Source of the DNA: Marinicella pacifica
GTDB taxonomy: Bacteria; Pseudomonadota; Gammaproteobacteria; Xanthomonadales; Marinicellaceae
Length of the DNA stretch: 64,000 bases
Direction: 5' to 3'
Assembly (NCBI RefSeq): GCF_014636635.1
Contig: NZ_BMEO01000002.1
Coordinates: 248,001 to 312,000 of the forward strand
Shown: positions 26,259 to 35,762 of the stretch, piece by piece
Numbering within the stretch: the first letter of the stretch is position 1
How the letters are laid out: each line of letters starts with the position of its first letter
The notes under the pieces: model-generated
What the model was told of the DNA's origin: nothing
Databases searched by the model: none
The model's input: the letters and a program-made list of their open reading frames with translations, nothing else
Program-made: the position numbers and the translations under genes

Positions 26259-28781
26259 ATGACAAACAGAATTTTGACCCTCGTTGGCCTGCTGTGGGCC
26301 TTGCTTGCTTTTGCTGAACCAATTGATTATTACTTGCCCGCTGGCGAACGTTTTAATGCCAGTATTCCTTCCCCCAGCAGCTTATTAAACCAGGACCTGG
26401 GTGATCAACATTTACGCCATGATCAAATTGTCCGCTATATGGGCATGTTGGCTGCCAGTTCACCCCAAGCTAAATTAATTGAATACGGTCGCACCCATGA
26501 AGGTCGGCGTTTGATTTTGTTGATCATCAGCAGTGAGAACAATATGCAACAATTCGACCAGTTGCCTAAGCGTGATGATTTGCTCAAAGTCTGGCAGGGT
26601 TTTAGTATTCATGGTAACGAGCCCAGCGGTGCCAATGCCTCAGTACTGTATGCCTGGTATCTTCTGTCCACCGATAATCCGACGATTCGTGAGGCGCTGA
26701 ATGACACCGTGGTTTTGATTGACCCCACCATTAATCCCGATGGATTAGATCGCTTTGCCACTTTTGCCAACAGTTTTCGCGGCAAAGCCACTGTCAGCGA
26801 CCCCAATGACATGTCACACAATGAGCAATGGCCCAGTGGTCGCACCAACCACTATTGGTTTGATTTGAATCGCGATTGGTTGTTGCTCACCCAACCCGAA
26901 TCCCGCGGCCGCATCACCCAGTTTCAAAAATGGCAGCCGCATCTCATCACCGATCACCATGAAATGGGTTCAGCGGGCAGTTTTTTCTTTCAGCCCGGTG
27001 TGCCGGACCGTAAAAATCCGCTGATTGTCAGCAACAATGTCACCCTGACCGAAAAACTGGCCGATTACCATGCCAAAGGCCTCGATAAAATTGGCCAAAG
27101 TTACTACAGCCGGGAAAGTTTTGATGATTTTTATCCCGGTAAAGGATCAACTTATCCGGATATTCAGGGCAGTGTCGGTGTTTTGTTTGAACAGGCCCGT
27201 GCTGAAGGCGGTGTGATTGAAACACCCAATGGTGAGCGAAGCTTAGCTGCCGGTATTCGCAACCAATTCAGCACTGCAGTATCAAGTCTGGTGGGTGCCA
27301 ACGCGCTGCGTGAGGACTTTATTCGTCACAAACGAGAATTCAACGACAAGGCCCGACAAGCGGCGGCAAAATTGGATATAAATGGCTTTGTGTTGGATAT
27401 TTCACAACAGCCGCAACGGGGTATTCAGTTGCTCGATTTCTTAGATCGGCACAACATCATAGCCCGTAACCTGGCCAGTGACAAAACCATCAATAAGCAC
27501 ACCTTTAAGAAAGATCAGGCTGTTTATGTCAGTTTGGACCAGCCGCAAACCACCCTGATTCAAGCCTTGTTTGCCACCGATAAACGTTTTGAAAATAACA
27601 CCTTTTATGATGTTTCAGCCTGGAATCTACCGATGGCCTGGGGCCTGTCGTGGGCGCCGGTGAGTGGTGGAATCGATAGCAATGATCAATTTAGAATACC
27701 GAAAAAGAAAAATGGCTATCAAAAAGATGCTGTGGCTTTTGCTTTTAACTGGCATAACGTCAAAGCCCCGGCGGCTCTGAATTATTTGTTGTCCCAACAA
27801 CAAACGGTGTTTATCAGTGCCAAACCACTGAATGTGGACGGACAGTCACTGCCGGCCGGTAGTTTTGTGTTACCGGTGAAAGATCAGAATGAAGATGATT
27901 TATTTACCATGTTGAGTTATATCAGCGACCAGTTGGCTGTTGAATGGCACGCGCTGAGCACATTCCAGGCAGACAGTGGCATCGATATCGGCTCACCCCA
28001 GGTGCAACAAGTTAAACCACCAAAGGTCCTGATGGTTGTTGGACGTGGTGTGAATGCCTATCAAGCGGGAAGCTTATGGCATTTGTTCGACACCCAGGTG
28101 CATTTACCGATTACCAAAGTCCGAAGTCATCAATTGAACCAGATTCCTTTACACACATATACCCATATTATTCTTCCTGATGGCCGCTATAATAAAGAAT
28201 TCAAGGAGCAAAACACCGACCGCTTACAACAGTGGATTCGTCAAGGTGGCCATTTGATTGGTTTGCAAGGTGGTGCGGCCTGGGCAGATAAAAACCTCAC
28301 AGTGGAATTCGATGACGCCGAAGATAAAAAAGACAACAAAGAAAAAGATAAAGAGAGTGACAAAGAAATCGTCACCTCAAAACCCTATGCAGACTTTGAA
28401 GCCGATCAGGCCAAGCGTATTTTAGGCGGTGCCATCGTTACCGCTGAAGCGGATTTAAGTCATCCCCTGGCCTTTGGAACTTTTCATGACACCCAATATC
28501 CTTTATTGAAAGGCACTGTGGTTTTAACAGAATCGGACAACGCCTACGCCACGCCATTGCGTGTGGCTAAAGATGTTGAAGCCGCCGGATATGTGTCTGA
28601 TTACTGGCAGGAAAAATTGACCGAAAAACCACTTATTATTGCCGATCGTATGGGACGTGGCAGTGTCATTCAATTTGGCTTTAACCCGAACTTTCGCGGT
28701 TTCTGGTACGGTACGCAACGCTGGCTGATTAACGCCATTTATTTAAGCGATTTAATACAGCGCACGCAATTGAATAAATAA
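26259..28781 (+). CDS. Secreted M14-family zinc carboxypeptidase
   Basis: 840 residues with a signal peptide (1-20). The M14 zinc site is seen as SIHGNEPSG (His118, Glu121) and a later His in TDHHEMGS (about 234). A likely catalytic Glu lies in LFEQARAEGG (about 311). DLNRDW is the usual substrate-carboxylate region. After the peptidase domain (about 50-340) come 500 residues with a GATase/DUF4350-like beta-alpha region (ILPDGRYNKEF, GGHLIGLQGG) and a strongly charged KDNKEKDKESDKE linker (about 690). It is the last gene of the rdgC run, 11 bp after cca. Family members degrade peptides outside the cytoplasm. Confidence 0.85.
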   Translation: MTNRILTLVGLLWALLAFAEPIDYYLPAGERFNASIPSPSSLLNQDLGDQHLRHDQIVRYMGMLAASSPQAKLIEYGRTHEGRRLILLIISSENNMQQFDQLPKRDDLLKVWQGFSIHGNEPSGANASVLYAWYLLSTDNPTIREALNDTVVLIDPTINPDGLDRFATFANSFRGKATVSDPNDMSHNEQWPSGRTNHYWFDLNRDWLLLTQPESRGRITQFQKWQPHLITDHHEMGSAGSFFFQPGVPDRKNPLIVSNNVTLTEKLADYHAKGLDKIGQSYYSRESFDDFYPGKGSTYPDIQGSVGVLFEQARAEGGVIETPNGERSLAAGIRNQFSTAVSSLVGANALREDFIRHKREFNDKARQAAAKLDINGFVLDISQQPQRGIQLLDFLDRHNIIARNLASDKTINKHTFKKDQAVYVSLDQPQTTLIQALFATDKRFENNTFYDVSAWNLPMAWGLSWAPVSGGIDSNDQFRIPKKKNGYQKDAVAFAFNWHNVKAPAALNYLLSQQQTVFISAKPLNVDGQSLPAGSFVLPVKDQNEDDLFTMLSYISDQLAVEWHALSTFQADSGIDIGSPQVQQVKPPKVLMVVGRGVNAYQAGSLWHLFDTQVHLPITKVRSHQLNQIPLHTYTHIILPDGRYNKEFKEQNTDRLQQWIRQGGHLIGLQGGAAWADKNLTVEFDDAEDKKDNKEKDKESDKEIVTSKPYADFEADQAKRILGGAIVTAEADLSHPLAFGTFHDTQYPLLKGTVVLTESDNAYATPLRVAKDVEAAGYVSDYWQEKLTEKPLIIADRMGRGSVIQFGFNPNFRGFWYGTQRWLINAIYLSDLIQRTQLNK

Positions 28782-28890
28782 TTCTGGGATATTTATTTCT
28801 TAAGCCCTTCGCATAAAGATAAAATTACATATTGTCGAAGGTTTAACACTGTGCTAAATTAATGCATCAATAAATTAGGTGTATTTAAAA

Positions 28891-29721
28891 ATGAAATTAA
28901 AAATAATGCTGGTTCTGTGCATGGTATCGCCGTTGGCTGCTGCCTTTGAAGAAGTTGAAGTCACGCCATTAAATCCGCATGGTTGGTTACCCGCCAATGT
29001 CCGTGATGATGGTTTGGTTGAACACAGTAAAAACCAGCCTTTATTTGGTGATGGTTCATTGCTTCTTGCCACTGACCCACAAACCTCAGGCCAAGACAAA
29101 GCAGAATATGAATACCTATGGCAGCAAAATACATCGATTCCACCTGTTTATGATTTTCCTCAACGCACGCTGGGAAATGTCAGTGACCTCAGTTATTTCT
29201 GGTATCGAGATTCGGCCAGTTTAACGGCGGGTCATTTTATCCCTGTTTTTCGATTGATTTTCATCGACGATGCCGGTACCGCTGATCCATTAGATGATAC
29301 TTGGGGCTATTTAGTCTGGGAAGGTGTTTACAATGGCATTAATCCGGCAGCCACCGATAGCTGGCAGTTGTCCGATATTGTTAACCAGAACTTCTGGGTT
29401 TATGTGACATACCCACAAAGCAACTCGGGAACCATTCAAAATTTCAATTCGACATTAGATGATTGGATAAATGGTTCTCCTGTCGGCCAACCGGGTGATC
29501 CGGTGGTTAATTTATCCGCAAACACCTATATAGTCGGTGTTTCAGTAGGTGTTGGTTCGGGTTGGGGTGATGATTTTATCGGCTATGTAGATGCCGTTCG
29601 AGTTGCCTTTGGCGCCGGAGATGATTACCTTTACAACTTTGAAGTTTGCTCGATTTTCGAAGAAAACACCAACCCCGATGTAATTTTTGATGACTCATTT
29701 GAATGTTTTAAGCGATATTGA
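28891..29721 (+). CDS. Secreted hypothetical protein with FDDSFE C-terminal tail
   Basis: 276 residues from ATG 28891 (the in-frame GTG 28879 is less likely; AGGTG lies 9 bp before the ATG). Signal peptide 1-18. No known domain was recognised; the body has Trp-rich beta-sandwich character (WGYLVWEG, FWVYVTYPQS, VGVSVGVGSGWGDDFIGYVDAVRVAFG), suggestive of a lectin-like jelly roll. The end, VIFDDSFECFKRY, is of the IF..GFE/SFE type found at the C-terminus of many exported proteins in Marinicella- and Xanthomonadales-like genomes. Single gene, followed by the msrAB operator region. Confidence 0.6.
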   Translation: MKLKIMLVLCMVSPLAAAFEEVEVTPLNPHGWLPANVRDDGLVEHSKNQPLFGDGSLLLATDPQTSGQDKAEYEYLWQQNTSIPPVYDFPQRTLGNVSDLSYFWYRDSASLTAGHFIPVFRLIFIDDAGTADPLDDTWGYLVWEGVYNGINPAATDSWQLSDIVNQNFWVYVTYPQSNSGTIQNFNSTLDDWINGSPVGQPGDPVVNLSANTYIVGVSVGVGSGWGDDFIGYVDAVRVAFGAGDDYLYNFEVCSIFEENTNPDVIFDDSFECFKRY

Positions 29722-29769
29722 AATGGCTTTTTAATAAATTTTTGAGTCATTTTTCACGACTTGTTGTCT

Positions 29770-29803
29770 ATACTGACTGTTTACAATAAATAACAGTCAG
29801 TAT
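29770..29803. promoter_or_regulatory. Perfect 12-bp inverted repeat overlapping the -10 and start codon of the Msr fusion gene
   Basis: ATACTGACTGTT (29770-29781) and AACAGTCAGTAT (29792-29803) flank a 10-nt centre that contains TACAAT, a good -10 (29782-29787), with TTGTTG 15 bp upstream. The right arm includes the first two bases of the ATG at 29802. Either it is an operator on which a dimeric repressor would block the promoter, or an RNA hairpin masking the start. No Shine-Dalgarno is visible; a near-leaderless mRNA is possible. Confidence 0.55.
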
Positions 29804-31100
29804 GACCAATCGATTTATCAAAATAACCCCCATATTCCTGTTACTGTTTAGCCTTTCTGCCTGTGCTCAAAGTTCTGAAAACACTGAACAAGCCGATATC
29901 AGCAAAGCCGCCAGTAATCACCTGTCCACCCTTGTGCTGGGTTTAGGATGTTTCTGGGGAGCGGAAAAATATTACGAAAATTTAGATGGTGTAATTGATG
30001 CAGTTTCAGGCTATGCCGACGGTGAAGGCGTCGAACCCAGTTATAAAGCCATCACCCAGGCCAAAAATCGTTTTAATGAAAACAACTATGCCGAAGTGGT
30101 TGAGGTGACGTATAACACCAATATGATTTCTACCGAAGACCTGATTAAACATTTCTTCGAGCTGCATGATCCGACCCAAAAAAATCGTCAGGGCAATGAT
30201 GTCGGCACCCAATACCGATCCATCTTATTAACCACCGACGAATCGCAGTTAAAAGCAGCCAATCAACTGCGATCAGAATACCAGAGACAACTGTCCTCTG
30301 CCGGTTATGGTGAGATTCAAACCATCATCAAACCGCTGCAAAAATTCCACCCCGCTGAGGAATATCATCAGGATTACATTGCCAAAAACCCAAATGGCTA
30401 CTGCCCGGACCATTCCACCGGCGTCGTATTTGCTGATTCCCCAAAAAGGAAAAAATCACTGGCCAAAGTGGATAATTCAGAACTGCTCACAGGCCAATCA
30501 ATCCTGGTTTTAGAGGCTGATGGTTATTGTCCCTATTGTGAGAAATTCCGCGCCGATGTCAGTGAAGATTATCAGGGCAATATCCCCCTGGTTTATCGCA
30601 CTGCAAAACAATTACAAGGTCTGAAGATTGACACACCAACCTGGGCGACACCAACCATTTATTTCTTAGAAGACGGTGAAGAAACTTTTGCCAAGCAAGG
30701 CTATATGACCGCCAAAGAATTTTACAAAGCCCTGGGTGCGTTTAAACTCGGCGACAGCGAAGCCTACAAAGTCGCTTTTGCCGAAGGCACCGATAACCGC
30801 TTTTGTAAACAGTATGATTTATTTAAGGACACGCCACCGGGTGTCTTTGTCGATAAACTCAGTGGTGAGCCTTTATTTGATACCGAGCATCGTTTCAATT
30901 CAGGCACCGGTTGGTTGTCTTTTACTCAACCGGTGGAAGATTCGGTGATTGAAAAACCCGACCACAGCCTTGGCATGGTGCGTACCGAAGTTGTGGCCAA
31001 AACCAGTGGTATTCACCTGGGCCATGTTTTCGATGACGGTCCCAATGGCCAGCCGCGGTATTGCATTAACGCCACCGTGCTGGATTTTGTGGCGCGTTAA
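29802..31100 (+). CDS. msrAB: Lipoprotein fusion MsrA - thioredoxin-like - MsrB, methionine sulfoxide reductase
   Basis: 432 residues repairing both methionine sulfoxide epimers in the envelope. Lipoprotein signal with lipobox LSAC (Cys21). MsrA domain with catalytic GCFWGAEKYY (Cys50) and HPAEEYHQDY. A central thioredoxin/glutaredoxin-like module with CPYC (about 243-246) and the cis-Pro motif ATPTIYF. A zinc-free MsrB domain with SGEPLFDTEHRFNSGTGWLSF pattern and catalytic RYCINA (Cys about 421). Neisseria PilB has the same three activities but in the order Trx-MsrA-MsrB, so the order here is unusual. The internal redox module could recycle the Msr cysteines. Its promoter region holds a 12-bp perfect dyad. 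Confidence 0.92.
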   Translation: MTNRFIKITPIFLLLFSLSACAQSSENTEQADISKAASNHLSTLVLGLGCFWGAEKYYENLDGVIDAVSGYADGEGVEPSYKAITQAKNRFNENNYAEVVEVTYNTNMISTEDLIKHFFELHDPTQKNRQGNDVGTQYRSILLTTDESQLKAANQLRSEYQRQLSSAGYGEIQTIIKPLQKFHPAEEYHQDYIAKNPNGYCPDHSTGVVFADSPKRKKSLAKVDNSELLTGQSILVLEADGYCPYCEKFRADVSEDYQGNIPLVYRTAKQLQGLKIDTPTWATPTIYFLEDGEETFAKQGYMTAKEFYKALGAFKLGDSEAYKVAFAEGTDNRFCKQYDLFKDTPPGVFVDKLSGEPLFDTEHRFNSGTGWLSFTQPVEDSVIEKPDHSLGMVRTEVVAKTSGIHLGHVFDDGPNGQPRYCINATVLDFVAR

Positions 31101-31102
31101 AT

Positions 31103-32491
31103 CTAATCTGGTTGTTCTTCAATAACAAGTCTTGAAGCGGTGTGTTTTACACTTCTGCTGTAAACAGCCGGCAACGCATTGTTATAAGTAAAATGTACGG
31201 CAAAACCAATCAGCGGCATACCCTGGTAAATTTGTTTTGAACCGCTCTGGCTGTCAACACCGATTAATTGTGCTTTTATAGGACTATTTGGATGAGGAGA
31301 GGTTAAGAATAATTGTGCTGTACCTGATTGGGATTCTTTTTGACGTTCTGGGGATAAATGTTCACTGTTGTAATTAATATCAAATGCGTAGGCATTATCA
31401 GCCATCATATTAATTAAATTCGACTGATAATTATCCTCATAATAATTCATGAAACCATAGACAGCTGTATGCTGATCTAAATAACTAATTTTCGGTTTAC
31501 CGACAGGAAAGCAGATTTTTCCTCCCACACAAGGGTATGGTATATCATTTCCTTCGCTTGAAAACACGTCGAAAATAAAATCATTAATGGGATTGTGGAA
31601 ATTATCTTCGAAATTAGGATCAGTTTTATGAAATGCTAAGGTTGGAAATGTCATTGTCCATTCAGTCTGTCCCAGTATGGCTTCTATCAGGTTGAATTCA
31701 TTGGTCATTGTTTCTTTCATCAGTAAAGCACTCACTGCTTCATAACCATGTTCCCAGGTGGTTTCTATGGTTTCACCTTGGTAAATAATTTGACTGTCAT
31801 GACTGCCACTGTCTAAGTTAGGTTCACTGGAACCTGCAGCGGTATGTACGATTGAATCTTCTGGATAAAAATCAGCCAGCATCGTGACCGGGATGTTAAA
31901 AGAATAGCCGGCGACGCCATTAAAGAGTTCCGTGGTGACCTGTAATTCTCCGGCGGTTGGATTGAGGCCGGCAAGCGGGTTGTCTGACCAAGCACCGCCA
32001 TCTGCCCAGGCTTCTTCCATCAGTGAGCAGTATTCATTTTCATTAACATACTGACCAATGGTTGCAGGACTGATATTGCCCATCTCAATCACTTCAATAA
32101 AACCTGTTGTCCAGATATGATTAGACCAATTAACGGGCTGAGAGTTAGGATCCGTTAGGCCTAAGGTACAGGTGGTATCGGTATTGATGGCCGCAATAAA
32201 GCCGTCCCGTTGACCCATAGCCATTCGCCAGGTGTCATGAGGTCGCAGATAGACGTTTAAGCTGTAAACAGGTTGCGCTGTAATATCAGCAGTACGAACA
32301 TTGACCCGAACCGCTTTATATTGGTCGCCAGCATTCATAACCCGCAGATGGGTTTCGTTACCATCCACAACGGAATAAAAAGGCACGATTGCGACCTGAC
32401 CGGTGCCATCATTGGATAAATGAACTGCAGCAATGGCTTGAAAGTGATAAGAAACTAAAATTAAACCGGATAAAATAAGGATGCGTTTCAT
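31103..32491 (-). CDS. Secreted hypothetical protein
   Basis: 462 residues starting at ATG 32491, which has GGAG 6 nt upstream; an in-frame ATG four codons earlier (32503) is less likely. Signal peptide ends QAIAA. The mature N-terminus HLSNDGTGQVAIVPFYSV followed by an immunoglobulin-like strand pattern (ETHLRVMNAGDQYKAVRVNVR) is typical of a family of exported proteins with an LS..GTGQVL..PYYTV opening found in related gammaproteobacteria; no function is known. No catalytic motif recognised. It ends 2 bp from the convergent Msr fusion gene. Confidence 0.6.
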   Translation of the reverse strand: MKRILILSGLILVSYHFQAIAAVHLSNDGTGQVAIVPFYSVVDGNETHLRVMNAGDQYKAVRVNVRTADITAQPVYSLNVYLRPHDTWRMAMGQRDGFIAAINTDTTCTLGLTDPNSQPVNWSNHIWTTGFIEVIEMGNISPATIGQYVNENEYCSLMEEAWADGGAWSDNPLAGLNPTAGELQVTTELFNGVAGYSFNIPVTMLADFYPEDSIVHTAAGSSEPNLDSGSHDSQIIYQGETIETTWEHGYEAVSALLMKETMTNEFNLIEAILGQTEWTMTFPTLAFHKTDPNFEDNFHNPINDFIFDVFSSEGNDIPYPCVGGKICFPVGKPKISYLDQHTAVYGFMNYYEDNYQSNLINMMADNAYAFDINYNSEHLSPERQKESQSGTAQLFLTSPHPNSPIKAQLIGVDSQSGSKQIYQGMPLIGFAVHFTYNNALPAVYSRSVKHTASRLVIEEQPD

Positions 32492-32645
32492 TGTAAACTC
32501 CATGTTGGCTGTGACTTCTTTAATACATTAGCATTTACAGGGTTAATAAACTGTTAAGTCAACCAAAAGCATGAACCCAATGGTGCTATCTGTTTTGTTA
32601 ACTTCAAACGATTTCCCTGTGATGTTTAAATGTATTGTGGCTTTC

Positions 32646-35600
32646 TCACGACTTACGCCTTATTTTATTGGATTGTTTTTCTAATTTGCGTGCCACTTCG
32701 CCCGGTGAGCCGGTGCCGCGGGCTAATAAGCTATAAGCCACCGGTATGACGAACAAAGTAAATAAAGTGGCGGCAATCACACCAAATAAAATCACAACAC
32801 CGATTACAATTCGGGTTTCGGCGCCGGCACCCGAGGCAATGACTAAGGGAATGGCGCCGGCAACGGTGGTCAGACCGGTCATGACGATGGGACGAAAACG
32901 AACCCGTGCGGCCATCAGCAAAGCGCGGTTAAAGCGATAATGTTTGTCACGCAACTGGTTCGCGAACTCAACGATTAAGATACCGTTTTTGGTGGCCAGG
33001 CCGACCAGAATAATCAGGCCGATTTGAGAATAGATATTCAAGGATCCTCCGGTGATCCAAAGACCAAATAACCCCCCGGCAAGCGCCAGAGGCACGGTCA
33101 GCATAATAACAAACGGATGAAGATAACTTTCAAACTGGGCGGCCAGCACCAGAAACACCACAATCAGACCGAGTAAAAACACAAACAGCACCGAACCACC
33201 TGAATTGATAAAGTCACGGCTTTGGCCTTTGTAATCGACAATCGCATAATCCGGCAAGTGCTTGTCCACCATGGCATTCAGATAATCAAGCGCATCACCA
33301 AGGCGGTAGCCATCGGCCAGACCGGCATCAATGGTGATGGCACGTATGCGGTTGTAGCGGCTTAAATTATCGGCTGCGCCATATTCTCTTATATTCACCA
33401 GATTGCTCAAAGGAATCAGCTCACCGCTGCGGTTCGAGCGCACATATATATTTTTAACGTCATCAAAAGAGCGCTGCTGACTGCGTTCTCCCTCGACAAT
33501 CACATCATATTCTTCACCATCATCAATAAAGGTGGTGACGTTGCGCCCCGACAGCATGGTCTGTAGCGTGCGACCAATGTCATTAATGCGTACGCCCAGA
33601 TCAGCGGCGGCGGCATAATCCACTTCAAAATCAATTTGAGGCCGTGTTTCTTTAAAATCGCTGTCGATGCCGATAAGACCGGGATTGTCTTTTTCGATTT
33701 CACCAATCAGGGTATCCCGCCACTCGGCCAATTCTTCATAACTTGGACCGCCAAGAACAAACTGTACCGGTTTACCGGTGCCGCCGCCCAAACCCTGGCG
33801 CATAATGGGAAAGGCCCGAACGCCGGGCAAATCGGAGAGTTCGGCTTGAATCTGATCCATCACTTCAAAAGCGGAAAAATCCCGCTCATTCCAATGTTTA
33901 AGGCGGGCAATTACAAATCCACCGTTAAAGGATTCGACACTGCCCCATCCCAAAGGTGCACGCACCAGCATGCGATCAATGCGTCCGTCATCCACATAAG
34001 GCAACAAGCGCCGCTCGATTTCGTTCATATATTCTGACATGAACTCATAGCTGGCTCCTTCCGGGCCCGAAATACGCACAAAAAAAGCACCCCGGTCTTC
34101 GGTGGGGGTGAATTCCCGTTCAGTGTTGGAAAATAACCAAACCATTGAAACGATAATGGCGGCAAAAAGCACAATCATGTAAATCGGTCGTCTGATCCAG
34201 CGACCCAGCCAGCGACCATATATCCTGCGACTGCGACGAATGCCGCTGTCGATGGCTTTAAGGGATTTGTTTTTTTTGTTGTTTGGCTTAAGCAACACCG
34301 AAGCCAGCATGGGAGAGAGTGTTAAAGCCACCAGGGATGAAAACACCACAGCGGCGGCTATGGTTAAAGAAAATTCAGTAAATAAACGCCCCAAATCGCC
34401 CTCCAGAAAAGTTATCGGCACAAACACCGCCACCAGCACCAGGGTGGTGGCAATTACCGCAAAACCCACCTGACGGGCGCCACGGTACGCCGCCACCAGC
34501 GGGGTTTCGTGTTTTTCCTGCATGCGCCTGACAATATTTTCCAGCATCACAATGGCGTCATCCACCACCAGGCCGATGGCCAGCACCAGCGCCAGCAGGG
34601 TCAACAGATTAATGGAAAAACCGAGGGCATAGATGACAATAAAAGTGGCGGTCACCGATACCGGCACTGTCACGGCGGGTATCAGCATGGCCCGCCAGTT
34701 GCCCAGAAACAAAAATATCACCAACACCACAAAGCCAATGGCAATCAATAAAGTGGTGTACACTTCACTGACTGCCGATTCAATAAACACCGAAGCGTCA
34801 TAGCTTTGTTCAATCACCATGCCATCGGGCAGGTTTTTGTTGAGTTTTTCTGACAGTGCCTTGACTCCGCGCGCCACGGTGATGGTGTTGGCATTGGATT
34901 GTTTAACCACGCCGATACCCACCATGGGATCGCCGTTACCGCGAAAAATGGTGCGGTCTTCTCGCAGGCCCCGTTCCACCCGGGCGATATCACCCAGACG
35001 TACCAGCGAACCGTCATCGCCGGATGTCAGCACCAGTTGCTTAAAAGCATCAGCGGTTTTAAATTGTCGCGCAACTCGGGCTTTAAAGACCCGTTGTTCC
35101 GATTCAAGTGAACCGGCGGGTAATTCTATGTTTTCAGCGCGCAACGCCTGCTCAACGTCACCCACAGTCAAACCGCGTGCGGTCATGGCGTTGCGATCCA
35201 GCCAGATACGCATGGCGTAGCGAAAACCACCCCCCACCCGCACCCGAGCGACGCCGTCCAAGGTCGAATATTGATCCACCAGATAGCGCTCGGCGTAATC
35301 GGTTAATTCGGGTGTGGACATTTTTGAACTGGCCAGATTCTGCCAGATGATGACGTCGTCACTGGAATCGGCTTTTTGCACCTCCGGTGGGTCGGCTTCT
35401 TCAGGCAAGTTATCCATCACCCCTGAAATGCGGTCACGCACATCGTTGGCTGCGGCGTCGATGTCGCGATCAATGGAAAATTCAATGGTCACCCTTGAAC
35501 GACCGTCACTGGAAGATGAAGCAATGTACTCAATGCCTTCAATCCCCGAAATGCGGTCTTCGATGATTTCAGTGACCCGGGTCTCAATGACATTGGCCGG

Positions 35601-35762
35601 TGCACCCGGATAGTCCACAGCAACGGTGACAATCGGCGGATCAATGTCAGGGTATTCGCGCAAGGACAAGCGCTCAAAAGACACCAGACCAAAAGCAATC
35701 AGTAACAGGGAAATTACCGAAGCAAAAACCGGCCGTTTGACCGAAATATCAGAGATAATCAT
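32646..35762 (-). CDS. RND multidrug efflux permease (HAE1, AcrB/MexF-like)
   Basis: Inner-membrane proton/drug antiporter of 1038 residues, normal length. Twelve membrane segments with the two periplasmic loops; TM4 carries the proton-relay Asp pair in LALVLAIGLVVDDAIVMLENI. N-terminus SVKRPVFASVISLLLIAFG and YPDIDPPIVTV are hallmark. It overlaps the adaptor gene by 4 bp. No outer-membrane channel gene adjoins, so a TolC-like protein encoded elsewhere must complete the pump. Substrate range unknown. Confidence 0.95.
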   Translation of the reverse strand: MIISDISVKRPVFASVISLLLIAFGLVSFERLSLREYPDIDPPIVTVAVDYPGAPANVIETRVTEIIEDRISGIEGIEYIASSSSDGRSRVTIEFSIDRDIDAAANDVRDRISGVMDNLPEEADPPEVQKADSSDDVIIWQNLASSKMSTPELTDYAERYLVDQYSTLDGVARVRVGGGFRYAMRIWLDRNAMTARGLTVGDVEQALRAENIELPAGSLESEQRVFKARVARQFKTADAFKQLVLTSGDDGSLVRLGDIARVERGLREDRTIFRGNGDPMVGIGVVKQSNANTITVARGVKALSEKLNKNLPDGMVIEQSYDASVFIESAVSEVYTTLLIAIGFVVLVIFLFLGNWRAMLIPAVTVPVSVTATFIVIYALGFSINLLTLLALVLAIGLVVDDAIVMLENIVRRMQEKHETPLVAAYRGARQVGFAVIATTLVLVAVFVPITFLEGDLGRLFTEFSLTIAAAVVFSSLVALTLSPMLASVLLKPNNKKNKSLKAIDSGIRRSRRIYGRWLGRWIRRPIYMIVLFAAIIVSMVWLFSNTEREFTPTEDRGAFFVRISGPEGASYEFMSEYMNEIERRLLPYVDDGRIDRMLVRAPLGWGSVESFNGGFVIARLKHWNERDFSAFEVMDQIQAELSDLPGVRAFPIMRQGLGGGTGKPVQFVLGGPSYEELAEWRDTLIGEIEKDNPGLIGIDSDFKETRPQIDFEVDYAAAADLGVRINDIGRTLQTMLSGRNVTTFIDDGEEYDVIVEGERSQQRSFDDVKNIYVRSNRSGELIPLSNLVNIREYGAADNLSRYNRIRAITIDAGLADGYRLGDALDYLNAMVDKHLPDYAIVDYKGQSRDFINSGGSVLFVFLLGLIVVFLVLAAQFESYLHPFVIMLTVPLALAGGLFGLWITGGSLNIYSQIGLIILVGLATKNGILIVEFANQLRDKHYRFNRALLMAARVRFRPIVMTGLTTVAGAIPLVIASGAGAETRIVIGVVILFGVIAATLFTLFVIPVAYSLLARGTGSPGEVARKLEKQSNKIRRKS

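Noticed and set aside
33636-34037. 133-residue plus-strand ORF antisense to the RND permease (and a similar one at 34819-35220)
   Set aside because: Both lie wholly inside a clearly coding, conserved gene on the other strand and show no domain, signal peptide or ribosome binding site.
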